Assembly: GCA_003477405.1 (NCBI GenBank)
Contig: QUDE01000005.1
Span: forward strand, 62,001 to 126,000
Direction of reading: 5' to 3'
Length of the DNA: 64,000 nucleotides
Origin: Ruminococcaceae bacterium AM07-15
Lineage (GTDB): Bacteria > Bacillota > Clostridia > Oscillospirales > Butyricicoccaceae
In this document: positions 61,849 to 64,000 of the stretch, one piece after another
Layout: the number at the start of each line of letters is the position of its first letter
Position numbering within the stretch: the first letter of the stretch is position 1
Notes under the pieces: generated by a model
Databases searched by the model: none
What the model was told of the DNA's origin: nothing
What the model saw: only the letters and a program-made list of their open reading frames with translations
Translations under genes and position numbers: made by a program

Positions 61849-63846
61849 ATGAAAGGGAAAAAGATCCTTTGTGTTTTGCTGGTGCTGCTTCTGACGGCGT
61901 CCCTGGCCCCGGCCTGGGCCCAGGGCGAAAAGCAGGAAATCCAGGTGACCATTCAGACCGGAACGGGGACATCCGCCCAGGTTTCCCTTTCCTGGGAGGA
62001 CAGCTGGTTTTTCCAGGAGCCTTCCCAATACCAGCAGGGCCTGGCCCAGGCGTCCATGGTCCTTTCTGCCGCCGCCTATTCCCAGGGCCAGGGGGAAGAG
62101 CTGACCAACGCCCTGACCGGCCTGGGCTTTGAGCAGGTGGAGCTCTACCACTATGCCCCGGAGGAAAAAGAGGCGGAAGATCAGGTGGCCTATGCCTTCG
62201 GCTGCAAAAAGCTGGCGGACACGGACAAAACCCTGGTGGCCGTCGTCCTCCAGGGTACCGACGGCAGCGCCCAGTGGCGGAGCAATTTCCGCATCGGCGA
62301 AGGGACGGAGCACCAGGGCTTTTCCCTGGCCCGGGATGAGATGATGGAGCAGCTGCAAGACTACCTGGCCGTCCTTCCGGATGATGAGCCCCTGTTCTTT
62401 CTCACCGGTCACAGCCGTGGGGCCGCAGTGGCCAATCTGGCCGCCCAGCGCCTGACGGAAGAAGGCCAGCCGGTGTATTGCTACACCTTCGCCACCCCGG
62501 CTACGGTGCAAAAAGAGGCCATCACAAAAGAAACCCCTGGCATCTTCAACATCATCAGCCCCCAGGACCCCATCCCCCGGCTGCCCCTGGCCGCCTGGGG
62601 CTATGGCCGCTATGGACAGGACCGGTTCCTGCCCTCCCAAAGCTCCCGGGCCGATTACGCCCAGCTGCAGGAGGAAGCGGCGCCCTTGTACCAGGATCTC
62701 ACCGGCCTCCCTCTTCCCGATGCTGAAGGATGCCGTAACACCGACCGGCTCATTGCCCTGTTGGAAGAGCTGGCCCCTTCCCCCGCGGACTACACCCAGC
62801 GGCAGTTCACCCTGGGTTCGCTGATCCCCCGGCAGATCACTCTGGCGGAGTATTTCCAGTATCTGTCCGACATTCTGGGCGGTGCCGCCGATCAGACCCA
62901 GGCCACCTTTGTCTTTCTTTCCTCCCTCCAGGGTGATCTGGCCCCGCTGAGCCAGGCCCTCCGCAGCCTGCAGGGAGAGGACAGCCTGTTTTACAGCCAC
63001 AGCATGGCCTATTACCTGAGTTGGCTGTCCCTGGGAGAAAAGGCCCTGGACACCCAGTGCGCCTATCTGCGTCTTTCCAGCGAAACCCCTCTTTCTCCCG
63101 CTTTCCAAGAGGACGAAGAGCTGGGATTTTTCTGGGATTTGCCCCTGGGAGAGAGCCTGACCCTCACCGGGGAGGAAAAGGGCCTGCTGCAAGTAGAGCG
63201 GTACCAGAAGGGGGCCCGGCAGGATACCCTTTTGTATGTCCTGCCCGCCGGGGAGACCCAGCTGACGGCCTCCTGGGAACCGGAGCTTTCCGGCCCGGGC
63301 GGTCCCCTCTCCCCCGCTCCCAGTTTTGCCGATGTGGCCGAAGAGGCCTGGTATTATGAAGATGTGTCCTGGTGCGCTGCCCAGGGCCTGCTGGAAGGGG
63401 ACGGACAGTCCTTCTTCCCCCAGCAAACGGTCAACCGGGCCATGGCGGTGACGGTGCTTTACCGCCTGGCCGGAAGCCCTGGGGTGTCTCGCGCTTCCTT
63501 CTCCGATGTGGCAGAGGACGCCTGGTATGCCGCCCCCTGCGCCTGGGCCCAGGAAAATGGCATTGCCCAAGGGGATGAAGCGGGCCTGTTCCATCCGGAA
63601 AGCCCGATAAACAGACAGGAAATGGCCGCGTTCTTCTGCCGCTTCGCCGGAGGACAAAGCCAGGGGGATGCCCTTGCCGGGTTTGCCGACGAAAGCCAGG
63701 TGAGCCAATGGGCCCGGGAGCCTTTGTCCTGGAGTGTGGAGCAAGGGCTGATGAAAGGGGTCTCCCCCAACCTCCTTTCCCCTCAAAGCTCCCTCACCCG
63801 CAGCCAACTGGCCGCCCTCTCCGCCCGGTTTGAAAAAATGGGGTAA
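61849..63846 (+). CDS. secreted lipase-like protein with three SLH domains
   Basis: 665 residues from ATG 61849; AAGGAGG is seven bases upstream, too close to the alternative ATG 61843. Signal peptide MKGKKILCVLLVLLLTASLA, cleavage near AWA-QG. Residues ~25-330 are a class-3 lipase fold with VAVVLQGTDG and nucleophile FFLTGHSRGAAVANLAAQRL. Three C-terminal SLH repeats (SFADVAEEAWYYEDVSWCAA, SFSDVAEDAWYAAPCAWAQE, GFADESQVSQWAREPLSWSV) bind the cell wall. Expected on the surface, hydrolysing lipids or esters. An extended -10 (TGCTATACT, ~61815) lies upstream. Confidence 0.88.
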   Translation: MKGKKILCVLLVLLLTASLAPAWAQGEKQEIQVTIQTGTGTSAQVSLSWEDSWFFQEPSQYQQGLAQASMVLSAAAYSQGQGEELTNALTGLGFEQVELYHYAPEEKEAEDQVAYAFGCKKLADTDKTLVAVVLQGTDGSAQWRSNFRIGEGTEHQGFSLARDEMMEQLQDYLAVLPDDEPLFFLTGHSRGAAVANLAAQRLTEEGQPVYCYTFATPATVQKEAITKETPGIFNIISPQDPIPRLPLAAWGYGRYGQDRFLPSQSSRADYAQLQEEAAPLYQDLTGLPLPDAEGCRNTDRLIALLEELAPSPADYTQRQFTLGSLIPRQITLAEYFQYLSDILGGAADQTQATFVFLSSLQGDLAPLSQALRSLQGEDSLFYSHSMAYYLSWLSLGEKALDTQCAYLRLSSETPLSPAFQEDEELGFFWDLPLGESLTLTGEEKGLLQVERYQKGARQDTLLYVLPAGETQLTASWEPELSGPGGPLSPAPSFADVAEEAWYYEDVSWCAAQGLLEGDGQSFFPQQTVNRAMAVTVLYRLAGSPGVSRASFSDVAEDAWYAAPCAWAQENGIAQGDEAGLFHPESPINRQEMAAFFCRFAGGQSQGDALAGFADESQVSQWAREPLSWSVEQGLMKGVSPNLLSPQSSLTRSQLAALSARFEKMG

Positions 63847-63931
63847 ACCGATTTTTCTTTGCCACTCCAGTTTCATAAATGCTACCGTATTCGTTTATAA
63901 TAGTAGAGCTGGATGGGTATCAGCGCTTTGG

Positions 63932-63960
63932 TTGACAAATCCTGCAATGTGCGCTATACT
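63932..63960 (+). promoter_or_regulatory. strong promoter reading off the right edge
   Basis: TTGACA (63932-63937), 17 bases, TATACT (63955-63960). No start codon with a ribosome site occurs in the remaining 40 bases, so a longer leader or a stable RNA gene may follow. Bases 63847-63931 show nothing else. Confidence 0.75.
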
Positions 63961-64000
63961 AATCTCAGTGAATAGGTTGCAGATGCTTGTGGGGCCTGCG

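Noticed and set aside
61816..63876. 686-codon open frame on the - strand
   Set aside because: Antisense to the SLH lipase gene, whose signal peptide, GHSRG motif and SLH repeats are decisive.
1..64000. CRISPR arrays, tRNA or rRNA genes
   Set aside because: No regularly spaced short repeats, no cas genes, and no tRNA or rRNA-like sequences were recognised by eye.

Overview
This window looks like chromosomal DNA of an anaerobic gut Firmicute of the class Clostridia (Oscillospiraceae-like). The inference rests on AGGAGG-type ribosome sites, a Gram-positive LexA box, BlaI/M56 pairs, an S-layer-homology lipase, a DUF6110/P1B-ATPase iron cluster and lipobox proteins with short Gram-positive leaders. 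No rRNA, tRNA or CRISPR array was seen.

Region 1 (1-8.0 kb, + strand) is a run of nine closely spaced genes. SUFU, DUF4253, CbrC and DUF4261 domains point to a poly-immunity locus of the kind linked to polymorphic toxins; no toxin is visible. The CbrC gene is split by an A8 run. Region 2 (8.0-24.1 kb) is a defence island, mostly on the - strand, bounded by two near-identical ~400 bp direct repeats (7743-8149 and 24082-24489). It holds a lipoprotein/membrane pair, wrecks of a type I R-M system and an AAA ATPase, a GmrSD-like DUF262/DUF1524 gene, and a tight operon (23.9 to 14.5 kb). That operon encodes a PLD-helicase-DUF3427 protein, a PLD-P-loop ATPase, a MazG-like enzyme, a DUF4365 nuclease, a nuclease-helicase and a NucS-like endonuclease. 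It is the best candidate here for an undescribed defence system.

Region 3 (24.1-29.3 kb) holds a LexA-controlled Y-family polymerase/YolD cassette with a divergent small gene, then debris: an Mrr-type nuclease fused to a YitT fragment, and an IS256-type transposase relic. Pieces of this cassette also lie at 8.07-8.33 kb. Region 4 (29.3-37.7 kb) is an apparent iron/ferrosome cluster: two ABC exporter half-transporters, YgbA-like, DUF454 and DUF4405 proteins, an AraC regulator, a 26-residue membrane peptide, a DUF6110 protein and a P1B-type ATPase with an SCALK motif. GTTAG-CTAAC dyads precede its two early transcription units.

Region 5 (37.7-50.1 kb) has a Fic remnant, an ABC transporter with a broken ATPase gene, a complete opp-type peptide importer, a BlaI/M56 regulatory operon and RtcB. 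Region 6 (50.1-58.6 kb) is one operon for an unusual ABC importer: two paralogous membrane-anchored propeller-like/solute-binding fusions, two permeases (one with a long C-terminal extension), an extra membrane protein and an MsmK-like ATPase. Region 7 (58.6-64 kb) has a YhaM-like nuclease, an orphan M56 protein whose promoter matches that of the BlaI operon, a coiled-coil protein, an SLH-anchored lipase, and a strong promoter running off the right edge.
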